Shown: positions 26,643 through 34,999 of the stretch, piece by piece
How the letters are laid out: every line of letters starts with the position of its first letter
How positions within the stretch are numbered: the stretch's first letter is position 1
NCBI RefSeq assembly: GCF_000971275.1
Contig: NZ_LAPV01000129.1
Coordinates: 107,068-171,067, forward strand
DNA length: 64,000 bases
Source of the DNA: Devosia psychrophila
GTDB taxonomy: Bacteria; Pseudomonadota; Alphaproteobacteria; Rhizobiales; Devosiaceae
Direction: 5' to 3'
Position numbers and translations under genes: made by a program
Notes under the pieces: model-generated
Seen by the model: only the letters and a program-made list of their open reading frames with translations
What the model was told of the DNA's origin: nothing
Databases searched by the model: none

Positions 26643-26825
26643 TCAGGCGAGCTTGTTGACTTTCGCGCCCTGACCGGGCGGTGGGGCCGAAAGCGCCGTC
26701 TGCATCAGCGTTTCCAGCAGGTCGGTCTGCATTTCGTGGGCTTTCTTGAACACCGCAACCTGCATGCTGGTTTGCAGCTTGCTCGAGTTCATCGCAACCA
26801 CTTGCATCGTAAGGTCGCTATTCAT
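26643..26825 (-). CDS. YjfB-like small putative motility protein
   Basis: 60 residues from ATG 26825, with AGGAGG just upstream on the minus strand; this decides against the ATG at 26858. The central helix SSKLQTSMQVAVFKKAHEMQTDLLETLMQ resembles the YjfB family (short helical proteins annotated as putative motility proteins from neighbourhoods in Firmicutes). No flagellar genes are near, so the motility label is only by family. Confidence 0.6.
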   Translation of the reverse strand: MNSDLTMQVVAMNSSKLQTSMQVAVFKKAHEMQTDLLETLMQTALSAPPPGQGAKVNKLA

Positions 26826-27030
26826 GATGGACCTCCTGTGCTGACAGCACGCTGCCACGTTAGGAGCAAGGTGTGAACAAAGACTTGGCCGGTCATGTCA
26901 TTTTGATGAAATTTGTCGCTTAAAACTGCGCATTAACTGTGCGGCAAGGAGAGCAGCCCACAAGGATAGTAACACCACTGAGCCCTTACTTTTTCAAGGG
27001 CAGATAGAAGCTTAGATTGCCAAAGGGCGC

Positions 27031-28161
27031 ATGAACCATATGCTTGTCCAGGAACTTGTAATCGCCCTGATCCACGGCATCAGCTTGCTGGCGCTGCTGG
27101 CGATCTGTTTTGGCCAGGTGGAACGGCAATATTGGCTGCGCTCGTTGCGATCCTTAGTGCAAGGCCTGATCTTTGGCTGCGGTGGCGTCATTTCCATGAT
27201 GGCACCGGCGCGGATCGGCGATGGCATCATTGTCGACGCTCGGGCGCTGATCGTGGCTTTTGCCGCGGCATTCGGCGGCTGGCCGGCGGCTCTGGTGGCC
27301 GTGGCAATCAGCGGCACGTACCGGCTGTGGCTGGGCGGGCTTGGGGCTACGCCCGGCGCTGCGGGAATAGCCGTTGCGGCCTTGCTGGGTCTGGGCTGGC
27401 GCTATTTTCTGCGACCCAAGACGCCCATCAAGGCGCGTCATCTGGTGGTGCTGGGGCTCGTTGTCTCCTTTTATCTCTTCACGGGCATCGTCATGGGCTA
27501 TTCGACGATGACGACTCTAATCGCCATTATTGCACCCTACATGGTGGCTGCCTCGGTGTTTGCCTCTGTGCTGCTGGGTCTGTTCGTCGATCGCGAGCTC
27601 AACCAGATCGACCGGGAGCAATCCTGGAAAACCCGCGCGTTGACCGATACGCTGACGACCCTGCCGAACCGGCGCGCCTTCGAGCGTGGCATTGCCGGCC
27701 TGCGGCTTGAAAACAAGGAATCGGCGCTGCTGATCCTTGATCTCGACCATTTCAAGCTAGTGAATGACACCCATGGCCATGCGGCGGGCGACTATGTGCT
27801 GCAGCAGGTGTCGATGATCCTGCGTGCCAATATGCGCAATAGCGATTTGCTGTCACGGCTGGGCGGAGAAGAACTGGCGGTGCTGCTGCCCGACACTGGG
27901 ACGGTCAAGGCGCAGGAAATTGCCGAGCGGTTGCGCAGCGCCATCGAGAGTCTGGATATTCAGTGGGAAAGTCACACCATTAAGATTACTGCCAGCTTCG
28001 GCGTCTCGGTGGCTCCGGGTGCAACGCCTAGCAATGAGCTGTTCATGCAGGCCGATGCGGCGCTTTATGCCGCCAAGCGCAATGGCCGCAATCGGGTGAT
28101 GCTGTCCGGCGTAACGCTGTTGAGCCCGACTATGAGCCTTGGTTCGCAGTCGGGCCATTGA
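27031..28161 (+). CDS. Diguanylate cyclase with LYT-type membrane sensor
   Basis: 376 residues. Five to six N-terminal helices with ARIGDGIIVDARALIVAFAAAFGGWP match the 5TMR-LYT sensor domain; a GGDEF domain fills residues about 205-365. The active site reads GGEEL at 278-282 and the inhibitory I-site RNSD at 269-272, so it should be an active, product-inhibited c-di-GMP synthase. It stands alone, convergent with the cobalamin adenosyltransferase gene. The ligand is unknown. Confidence 0.92.
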   Translation: MNHMLVQELVIALIHGISLLALLAICFGQVERQYWLRSLRSLVQGLIFGCGGVISMMAPARIGDGIIVDARALIVAFAAAFGGWPAALVAVAISGTYRLWLGGLGATPGAAGIAVAALLGLGWRYFLRPKTPIKARHLVVLGLVVSFYLFTGIVMGYSTMTTLIAIIAPYMVAASVFASVLLGLFVDRELNQIDREQSWKTRALTDTLTTLPNRRAFERGIAGLRLENKESALLILDLDHFKLVNDTHGHAAGDYVLQQVSMILRANMRNSDLLSRLGGEELAVLLPDTGTVKAQEIAERLRSAIESLDIQWESHTIKITASFGVSVAPGATPSNELFMQADAALYAAKRNGRNRVMLSGVTLLSPTMSLGSQSGH

Positions 28162-28186
28162 TCGACCCGGCGCCCGACCGCGCGGC

Positions 28187-28783
28187 TTAACCGCCTTTTT
28201 TCACATCGCCATAATTGCCGGGGACCCAGAGCACGTCCTTGGCGCCATTGTTGTTGGCGACTCGGGACAGCACGAACAGCAGGTCCGACAGGCGATTGAG
28301 ATAGCGCAAAGCCTCGGGGCTGGTGTCGGTCTCGGTGGTTGCCAGTTCGGCAGTGATGCGCTCGGCGCGGCGCGTCACGGTTCGCGCGAGATGCAGCGAT
28401 GCTGACAGAGGCGTGCCGCCGGGCAGGATGAAGCTATTGAGCGGCGCCAGATCGGCATTGAAATGGTCGATCTGCTTTTCGAGGAACTCGGTCTGGACCG
28501 GGCGAATGCGCAGCGAGGGATAGTCCGCATCCGAAGCATCGGCGCCTGGCGTTGCAAGGTCCGAACCGACGTCGAACAGATCGTTCTGGATGCGGCCGAG
28601 GATCATGTCGATCTTGGGCATCGAACCGGTATGAACGCGGCACAGGCCGACGCAGGCATTGGTTTCATCAACCGTGCCATAGGCTTCGACGCGCAGGTCG
28701 AACTTGGCCCGCCGCGGGCCGCGCACCAGACCCGTGGTGCCGTTATCGCCAGTCTTGGTATAGATGCGATTGAGCTTGACCAT
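28187..28783 (-). CDS. PduO-type cob(I)alamin adenosyltransferase
   Basis: 198 residues. Transfers the adenosyl group of ATP to cob(I)alamin. N-terminal KIYTKTGDNGTTGL-type motif (here RIYTKTGDNGTTGL) binds ATP; VEAYGTVDETNA and the C-terminal RRAERITAEL and YLNRLSDLLFVLSR motifs complete the trimer active site. The HIG1-type gene just upstream in the same direction is a conserved neighbour in alphaproteobacteria. Confidence 0.93.
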   Translation of the reverse strand: MVKLNRIYTKTGDNGTTGLVRGPRRAKFDLRVEAYGTVDETNACVGLCRVHTGSMPKIDMILGRIQNDLFDVGSDLATPGADASDADYPSLRIRPVQTEFLEKQIDHFNADLAPLNSFILPGGTPLSASLHLARTVTRRAERITAELATTETDTSPEALRYLNRLSDLLFVLSRVANNNGAKDVLWVPGNYGDVKKGG

Positions 28784-28837
28784 TAGCTGGGCATGACCTT
28801 TTCAAAAAACCGGCAACCACTATTTTGGGTCGTGCCT

Positions 28838-29038
28838 TTACCCGCGCGCGCCACCGAAGAAGAACAAGGCGCCCATCAGCAGGATCAGCGCGATGGCCTG
28901 GCCGATGACGCGCAGCCGCATGAGGCGCTGGCTGGTATTGCCCGGCCCGCCCTTGAGCATGTTCCACAGTCCCATACCGAGCACGACGATGACAAACAAT
29001 AGGGCGAGGGCAATGGCAATATTGAGAATGGTCTGCAT
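28838..29038 (-). CDS. HIG1-type twin transmembrane protein
   Basis: 66 residues: helix one at about 5-27, a polar loop GGPGNTSQRLMRLRV, helix two at 45-63. The QRLMRLRVxGQ loop is the hallmark of HIG1-domain proteins, which in mitochondria assist respiratory supercomplexes; the bacterial role is unclear. Six bases separate it from the LysR gene end on the same strand. Confidence 0.82.
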   Translation of the reverse strand: MQTILNIAIALALLFVIVVLGMGLWNMLKGGPGNTSQRLMRLRVIGQAIALILLMGALFFFGGARG

Positions 29039-29044
29039 GGAATC

Positions 29045-29950
29045 CTACCGGAAGGTGTACTGGCCTTTGATATACGCATCGAGGCCCTCGGCCAGAGCAT
29101 CATAGATGGCACGAATCCGGTGCGACGTGAACAATTCCCTGTGTGTGGTGAGCCAGACTTCGAGCGGCGGAATATTGAGCTCGATCGGCAGGGCAATCAT
29201 GCCGGGCGTGTCGCGCACCAGGCTCGCCTGGGCAAAACCGACGCCAAGCCCGGCGCACATCAGCGACCACAGCAAGGGCTGGTTGTCAGTGCGAAGCCGG
29301 AAATGATCACGCGTCAGTTTCATTCCTAGCTTCTGGGCGTGGGCGATGATGCCGTCAAAGCGGTCGAAGCCGATCATGTCATGGGTGAACAGGTCTTCCA
29401 CGGTCATCGGCGTGCCCCGGCGGGTCAGATAGTCGCGATGGGCGGCCGGTACGATGGCAATGTCGCCGAGGCGCTTGGTCACCAGTTCGAGCTGGGTAGG
29501 CCGGAACATGCGGATGGCGATGTCCGCCTCGCGCAGCAGCAGGTTTTCGGTTGAATCTGACGGGACGATTTCGATCGCGATGCCCGGATGGCGTGCGCGA
29601 ATGGGCAGCAGCAGTTGCGGCAGAACGTGGTTGGAGATGATATCGCTGGCAGTGACGCGGACGGTGCCGCCCAGGGCATCCTGCGCGCCTTCGGCCATGA
29701 TGGCGGCTTCAGCGAGCGAGGATTGGGCGCGAGTGACCGGCTCGTAAAGGCGCAGTGCGGTACTGTTGGGCTTGAGGCCGCTGAGGCTGCGTTCGAATAG
29801 GGCTATGCCCAGATCGGCTTCGAGCGTTTCAATGTGGCGACCGACTGTCGGCTGGCTGATGCCGAGCTCGCGCGCGGCAGCGGAAAGCGAGCCATTGCTG
29901 ACAACCGCCACGAAACTCCGCCATAGCGCCCAATCTGGCTCTCTATTCAT
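29045..29950 (-). CDS. LysR-family transcriptional regulator
   Basis: 301 residues from ATG 29950. Winged HTH at residues 5-65 (FVAVVSNGSLSAAARELGISQPTVGRHIETLE), then a LysR substrate-binding domain. It is divergent from the NAD-dependent epimerase-like gene (start 30035); the 84-bp gap likely contains its operator, and the neighbour is the probable target. The effector is unknown. Confidence 0.92.
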   Translation of the reverse strand: MNREPDWALWRSFVAVVSNGSLSAAARELGISQPTVGRHIETLEADLGIALFERSLSGLKPNSTALRLYEPVTRAQSSLAEAAIMAEGAQDALGGTVRVTASDIISNHVLPQLLLPIRARHPGIAIEIVPSDSTENLLLREADIAIRMFRPTQLELVTKRLGDIAIVPAAHRDYLTRRGTPMTVEDLFTHDMIGFDRFDGIIAHAQKLGMKLTRDHFRLRTDNQPLLWSLMCAGLGVGFAQASLVRDTPGMIALPIELNIPPLEVWLTTHRELFTSHRIRAIYDALAEGLDAYIKGQYTFR

Positions 29951-30034
29951 AATTGAATGTTTAATCTCCAAATTCAAGCAATACCGAAACGGTAGTGAAT
30001 AGATGATGCTGTGTCCGTCAACAAGGAAACAGCG

Positions 30035-30982
30035 ATGAGCAAGGGTAATGTCACGGTTCTGGGGATCAATGGCCATATTGGCCATCATGCTGCGCAGGCG
30101 TTCCACGATGCCGGCTTTACGGTGAAGGGGTTTGGCCGGACCAATCGGCTGCCGATCTCGGGTGTCAGTTTCGTGCCGGGTGATGCGGGCAGTCTTGAGG
30201 ATCTGCAGCAGGCGATTGCCGGCGCTGACATCGTCGTCAATGCGCTGAACCTGCCCTATGACAAGTGGGACAAGGGCCGCGCCGAAGCGCAACTGGCCAC
30301 GGTGATTGCCGCCATGGGCGACAGTGGCAAGACGCTGATGTTCCCTGGCAATATCTACAATTACTCCGCCAGCGACAGGCGGGTCGTGCCTTCAACGCCG
30401 CAGCACCCACAAACGCCACGCGGCGCTATCCGGGTGCGGCAGGAAGAGATGCTGGCTGCAGCCTCAGAGGCAGGAAAGTTCCGGACCATCATCATCCGGG
30501 CCGGAGACTTCTATGCGCCCAATACCGTGGGTGACTGGTACGACCAGGCGATAATGATGGATGCCCGGAAGGGGAGAATTCATCGCATGGCCGATGCCGA
30601 CCTGGGCCATGCCTGGGCTTATCTGCCCGATCTGGGCCGGGCTTTCGCAACGTTGGGAGAGCAGCGCGAGACGCTGGGCGCCTTCGAGACCTTCCACTTT
30701 GCCGGGCATTACGTGACGCATGGGGCGCTGATGGGGGCTATCCAAAAAGCCTCGCCGGCTCCGCTCAAGGTGGTGCCTTTGCCCTGGATCGTGCTGTACG
30801 CCATGGGTCTGACCAGCGGCGTGATGCGCGAAGTGGTCAAGATGCGCTACCTTTGGAACAATTCGATGGAACTGGTCGATCCCCGGCTTGAGGCGATGCT
30901 GGGACCGGATTTCGGAACGCCATTCGAGGTGGCGGTGGCCGCGACGGTGGCGCCGTTCTTGAGCCAGAAACTTGTGGTCTAA
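30035..30982 (+). CDS. NAD(P)-dependent epimerase/dehydrogenase family protein
   Basis: 315 residues from ATG 30035, chosen for the AAGGA site at 30021; the ATG-like start at 30011 is less suitable. Rossmann motif GINGHIGHHAA at the N-terminus; the atypical SDR pattern continues with NIYNYS instead of the YxxxK triad of classical SDRs. It ends 4 bases inside the convergent gluQ. Regulated probably by the divergent LysR protein. Confidence 0.85.
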   Translation: MSKGNVTVLGINGHIGHHAAQAFHDAGFTVKGFGRTNRLPISGVSFVPGDAGSLEDLQQAIAGADIVVNALNLPYDKWDKGRAEAQLATVIAAMGDSGKTLMFPGNIYNYSASDRRVVPSTPQHPQTPRGAIRVRQEEMLAAASEAGKFRTIIIRAGDFYAPNTVGDWYDQAIMMDARKGRIHRMADADLGHAWAYLPDLGRAFATLGEQRETLGAFETFHFAGHYVTHGALMGAIQKASPAPLKVVPLPWIVLYAMGLTSGVMREVVKMRYLWNNSMELVDPRLEAMLGPDFGTPFEVAVAATVAPFLSQKLVV

Positions 30983-31836
30983 AGCCCGACGGCACGCCGC
31001 ACATCCTCCGGCGTCCAGCCTTTGGCGCGCAGGTCGGCCAAGCCTTCCGAATTGCGCGTTTTTGCAAGCTTCTTGCCGTCGTCGTTGAGGATGAGCTTGT
31101 GGAAATTGTAGATGGGCGAGGGCAAGCCGAGTAGCATTTGCAGCAGCGCATGGATGTCGGTCGCGGCTTCCATGTCGCGCCCGCGGGTGACATGCGTGAT
31201 GCCCTGCTCCGCATCGTCGACCACGACGCTGAGGTGATAGCCGGTCGGCATGCCTTTGCGCTGCAGCACCACATCGCCCCAGCGCTCGGGCCAAGCGTGA
31301 CGGATCTGCGGGCGGTCGGTGATCAGCGGGCCGACCACGGAAAAGGTCAACATGCCAACGCGGTCCATTGCCTTTTCAACGTCTAGCCGGAACTGCACGG
31401 GGTCGCCGCGTTCTAGCCGCTCGATCTGTTCACCGCGTTGCATGTGCCGGCAGGTGCCGGGATAAAGCGGCGCGCCGTCGGGGTCGTTTCCCTCGGAAGA
31501 AGCGGCCAGTTCAGTGCGGCTACAGAAGCAGGGATAGAGCAGGCCTTGGTCGCGCAGGTGATTACCCGCATCGGCGTAGATATCCATGCGCTCGGACTGC
31601 AGCATGACAGGTTCGGGCCAGCTAAAGCCGAGCCAATGCAGGTCTTGGAAAATCGCGGCGACAAATTCGGGTTTACTGCGTTCGAGATCGATGTCTTCGA
31701 TGCGCAGCAGCGCTATGCCGCCAAGCTGGCGGGCGGCGTTCCAGGAATAGAGCGCTGAGTAAGCATGGCCGAGATGCAGCCTGCCATTGGGGCTGGGTGC
31801 AAAGCGAAGGACTGGTTGTGAGAGTTTTTGCGACAC
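30979..31836 (-). CDS. gluQ: Glutamyl-Q tRNA(Asp) synthetase
   Basis: 285 residues: a GluRS catalytic core without the anticodon-binding domain. It attaches glutamate to queuosine in tRNA(Asp). FAPSPNGRLHLGHAYSAL holds the HIGH motif; the KMSKS equivalent is KLAKT near residue 247. A zinc site is formed by CFCSR and YPGTC. Length and missing C-terminal domain separate it from GltX. Confidence 0.92.
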   Translation of the reverse strand: MSQKLSQPVLRFAPSPNGRLHLGHAYSALYSWNAARQLGGIALLRIEDIDLERSKPEFVAAIFQDLHWLGFSWPEPVMLQSERMDIYADAGNHLRDQGLLYPCFCSRTELAASSEGNDPDGAPLYPGTCRHMQRGEQIERLERGDPVQFRLDVEKAMDRVGMLTFSVVGPLITDRPQIRHAWPERWGDVVLQRKGMPTGYHLSVVVDDAEQGITHVTRGRDMEAATDIHALLQMLLGLPSPIYNFHKLILNDDGKKLAKTRNSEGLADLRAKGWTPEDVRRAVGL

Positions 31837-31849
31837 CGGGCATTTCTAC

Positions 31850-32509
31850 ATGAGCCAAATCCTGCCGTCACCGCGCATCGACAGCGCCGAAGCGATTGCC
31901 GCCCACATCGAATTGCTGGTGGAGGTCGATCCGCGCCTGGTCGCGGTGCGTGACTTTGCCGGACCGGTGCAGCCGCGCATCAACCCGTCGGGCTTTGCAG
32001 GCATCGCCAAGGTGATCACCGGACAGTAATTGTCGGTTACCAGCGCCTCCGCGATCTGGGGCCGGTTCGAGCAATTGCCGGGCGCGCTCGATCCCGTGAC
32101 CTATTTGGCGCTGAGCGAAGAAGCGGTGCGGGCGACGGGGTTTTCTGGCAGCAAGTTCCGCACCGTACGGGTCATCGCCGAGGCCATTGCCGCGGGGCAA
32201 CTCGATTTCACCCAACTCGAAACGCTACCTGCGGAGGATGCAGTCCACTATCTGGTGGCACATAAGGGAATCGGGCCGTGGACGGCCGAGGTCTACCTGA
32301 TGTTCTGCGCCGGACATCCCGATGTGTTTCCCGCCGGCGACCTGGCCTTGCTGAAAGCTGTGCAGCATGGGCTCGGGCTTGACGCGCGGCCGAGCATCAA
32401 GGACATGATCAGCATCGCTGCCGGCTGGGCGCCGTATCGCTCAGCGGCGGCTTTGTTGTTCTGGCGCTATTTCGCGGTGATGCGCGATCGAGAAGGAATT
32501 TTGCTGTGA
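31850..32509 (+). pseudogene. DNA-3-methyladenine glycosylase (AlkA-like), split by an in-frame stop
   Basis: The first 59 codons (MSQILPSP.. to AKVITGQ) end in TAA at 32027-32029, and the same frame continues at once as LSVTSASAIWGRF. The family reads GQQLSV across this point, so the ochre codon replaces a glutamine CAA by a single C-to-T change. Downstream the helix-hairpin-helix HKGIGPWTAEVYL and the catalytic Asp in FPAGDLAL are intact. No internal start would restore the N-terminal part. The downstream esterase GTG overlaps the final stop. A fresh nonsense mutation or a sequencing error are both possible. Confidence 0.85.
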
Positions 32510-33165
32510 CCAAGCTATCCGGCCCCATGTTGCTCCCCACCTCGGGCGTCGCGCCCAAGCAAGCGGTGGTGTTGCTGCATGGCTATGGCAGCAATGGCGA
32601 AGATCTGATTGGGTTGGCGCCGCACTGGCGCAGCGCGCTGCCCGATGCGCTGTTTGTGGCGCCAAATGGTCCCAACCAAAGCGACGGATTTGGGGATGGC
32701 TATCAGTGGTTTGAGATCGATTTCACCGGTGACCGGCTGGCTGCGCGCCAGACCGGCGTGATCAGTGCCCGGCCGATCCTGATGCAATTCCTAGAGGATA
32801 TGTGGGCGCAGACCGGCATTTTACCTAAAGACACGATACTGGCCGGCTTCAGTCAGGGCGCCATGATGGCACTGCATGTGGGGCTGTCACTGGAGACGCC
32901 GCTGATGGGCGTCATCGCCTTTTCGGGCGCGTTCCTGCCGCCAGACGGCTTTGACGAACCCGGCCGCGCCAAAGTGCCCGTTTGTATCATTCACGGCGAT
33001 ATGGATGACGTCGTCAGTCCCGACTTCAGTGCAGACGCGGACGCGGTCTTGCGGCAAGCGGGCTATGACGTGAGCTATCATGTCACCGAAGGCGTTGGCC
33101 ACGGCATCGCGCCGGATGGGCTCGAGTTTGCCACGCAGTTCATCGCCCGCGTTTCACAAAAATAA
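32506..33165 (+). CDS. Phospholipase/carboxylesterase-family alpha/beta hydrolase
   Basis: 219 residues from GTG 32506, overlapping the previous stop (GTGA). LLHGYGSNGEDL forms the oxyanion region, the nucleophile elbow is GFSQG, Asp in HGDMDDVV and His in VGHGI complete the triad. Family members hydrolyse short acyl esters or lysophospholipids. Coupling to the glycosylase gene implies a shared transcript. Confidence 0.9.
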   Translation: MTKLSGPMLLPTSGVAPKQAVVLLHGYGSNGEDLIGLAPHWRSALPDALFVAPNGPNQSDGFGDGYQWFEIDFTGDRLAARQTGVISARPILMQFLEDMWAQTGILPKDTILAGFSQGAMMALHVGLSLETPLMGVIAFSGAFLPPDGFDEPGRAKVPVCIIHGDMDDVVSPDFSADADAVLRQAGYDVSYHVTEGVGHGIAPDGLEFATQFIARVSQK

Positions 33166-33253
33166 CTGGCAGACGCCCGCTTCACAGGCCTGACATATTT
33201 GGCCTAGTATAAGGGGCTATGGACTTACTCGATTCCCGTTCCGGGAGACTCCA

Positions 33254-33811
33254 GTGACCATCCACGTGTCGCCCGAGTCCTGTCCCGCACTAGTACTGAA
33301 CGCCGACTTCCGGCCGCTCAGCTACTACCCTTTATCCCTATGGTCCTGGCAGGACGCTATAAAGGCGGTGTGCCTCGATCGGGTTAATATCGTATCGCTG
33401 TATGACACGGTGATCCATTCGCCTAGCTTCGAGATGCGCCTGCCCAGCGTGGTATCGCTGCGGGATTATGTGAAACCGGCGCGGCGTCCGGCATTTACCC
33501 GCTTCAATGTCTTCCTGCGAGATCGTTTCCAGTGCCAATATTGCGGCAGCAAGGATGACCTGACCTTTGACCACGTCATCCCGCGCTCCAAGGGCGGACA
33601 GACGACCTGGGAAAATGTGGTAGCGGCTTGCGCACCCTGCAACCTGCGCAAGGCCAACCGGATGCCAAGCGAAATCCGCATGTTTCCTTACCAGACCCCG
33701 TATCATCCGACGGTGCATGACCTGCACAACAACGGCCGGGCCTTCCCGCCGAACCATCTGCACCAGAGTTGGCTGGATTATCTCTACTGGGATATTGAAC
33801 TGGAGCCTTAG
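33254..33811 (+). CDS. HNH endonuclease family protein
   Basis: 185 residues from GTG 33254. Zinc-coordinating CQYCG and CAPCN flank the HNH core FDHVIPRSKGG...WENVVAAC. An N-terminal domain with LNADFRPLSYYPLSLWSWQDAI is the standard form conserved across alphaproteobacteria and cyanobacteria. It is not associated with restriction genes here; the biological role is unknown. Confidence 0.9.
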   Translation: MTIHVSPESCPALVLNADFRPLSYYPLSLWSWQDAIKAVCLDRVNIVSLYDTVIHSPSFEMRLPSVVSLRDYVKPARRPAFTRFNVFLRDRFQCQYCGSKDDLTFDHVIPRSKGGQTTWENVVAACAPCNLRKANRMPSEIRMFPYQTPYHPTVHDLHNNGRAFPPNHLHQSWLDYLYWDIELEP

Positions 33812-33869
33812 TCCTTGCCGGACAAGCATCCAATAACTATTATTGGTGCTGTTCATAGGCAGCAGGCGA

Positions 33870-34127
33870 ATGATGGCCATCAGTGCAGAACTTGGCGAGA
33901 ACCTTGAAAAGGTCGTAGCCGACCTGGTCGAGAACGGCCGCTACAATTCCAAGAGCGAGGTTTTACGCGAAGGCGTGCGCCTGGTGCAGGAGCGCGAGGC
34001 GCGGCTGAAGGAATTGCAGGACTCCATTCAATTGGCGACTGCGCAGATCGATGCCGGTTTAGGCTTATCCGAGGCGGAAGTGTTCGATGAGCTTGAGCGG
34101 CGTTATTCGGACGATAGTGGGCATTAA
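33870..34127 (+). CDS. ParD-type antitoxin
   Basis: 85 residues. Ribbon-helix-helix N-terminus (ISAELGENLEKVVADLVENGRYNSKSE-type, typical of ParD/CC2985) and an acidic C-terminal toxin-binding tail. Start at the tandem ATGATG near 33870. Its TAA overlaps the toxin ATG by one base (TAATG). Expected to autoregulate the operon through the RHH domain. Confidence 0.9.
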   Translation: MMAISAELGENLEKVVADLVENGRYNSKSEVLREGVRLVQEREARLKELQDSIQLATAQIDAGLGLSEAEVFDELERRYSDDSGH

Positions 34128-34417
34128 TGCCGCTCATCATATCGCCATTTGCCCGGCAAGATCTTGAGGAAATTGGTGCATTTATTGCGGCCGACAATCG
34201 CACAAGAGCGCGGACCTTCAACCAAGAATTACGGCAAGCCTGCCGGACCCCGACGCGCGAGCCAAATCGCTATCCGCTGGACCCAGACCTCGGCACTGGA
34301 GTGCGAAGGCGAGCTTATGCAAGTTACCTCATTTTCTATCTCGTGCGCGGAGAACACACCATCATCGTGTTACGCGTAGTGCATAGCGCAAGAGATGTGC
34401 GACAGTTGTCCTTTTAG
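34127..34417 (+). CDS. ParE-type toxin
   Basis: 96 residues. ISPFARQDLEEIGAFIA helix, DLGTGVRRRAYASYLIFY strand and IVLRVVHSARDV at the end are the ParE/RelE fold. Coupled to the ParD-type antitoxin by TAATG. It ends 4 bases inside the convergent dsbB-like gene. Gyrase inhibition is the usual activity of ParE but is not proven by sequence. Confidence 0.88.
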   Translation: MPLIISPFARQDLEEIGAFIAADNRTRARTFNQELRQACRTPTREPNRYPLDPDLGTGVRRRAYASYLIFYLVRGEHTIIVLRVVHSARDVRQLSF

Positions 34418-34923
34418 CCCCGCTTGTGCCGACGCGTCTGTGCCCAGATCGACATTGCAAGCAGCGCCATGATGGCGACTGAAATCAGCGCATTATAGCC
34501 GGCTAGCGAAATGCCAAGGAAGCGAAACTGCACGACGTCGCAGCCTATGACGGGGGTCAGGTTGTCGAGCGAGCTGAAATCCATCATTTCGCCCACGCCG
34601 GTGCAGGCAGTTGGGCCGGGCCAGAAGCCCCATTCGACGCCCGCATGGTACGTGCCCATAGAGGCGCCCCAGACGAAGATGGCGGTGACCACGGCCATGG
34701 CGATGTACCAGACTGCCAGTGGCAGGCGGTTCCAGGTGACCAGCACGGCCAGCAGAATGGGCAGGCCGTAGTAATAGGGGAGGCGCTGCTCGAGGCAAAG
34801 CTCGCAAGGCACCAGCCCGCCGATCAGCTGCGATCCCCATACAGCGGCAATAGTCGCTAGCCCGAGCACAAAAGCAAAGCCCGCCAATTTCTTGTCGAGC
34901 GGATGAAGGATGGATGCAGCCAT
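34414..34923 (-). CDS. DsbB-like disulfide bond formation protein
   Basis: 169 residues with four membrane helices. The first redox pair is CELC in the first periplasmic loop; the second pair is the cysteine in ACTGVGEM and the one in IGCDVV. DsbB reoxidises DsbA using quinone. ATG 34923 is preferred; the open frame further upstream does not resemble the family. Encoded convergently with the ParE toxin. Confidence 0.88.
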   Translation of the reverse strand: MAASILHPLDKKLAGFAFVLGLATIAAVWGSQLIGGLVPCELCLEQRLPYYYGLPILLAVLVTWNRLPLAVWYIAMAVVTAIFVWGASMGTYHAGVEWGFWPGPTACTGVGEMMDFSSLDNLTPVIGCDVVQFRFLGISLAGYNALISVAIMALLAMSIWAQTRRHKRG

Positions 34924-34999
34924 GCTGGGAACTCTTGGGTGACGCTGTGGCTGGATAGACCGCGGTTGCGGCAAATTCCAGCGGGGAACGGGCTTGTGA

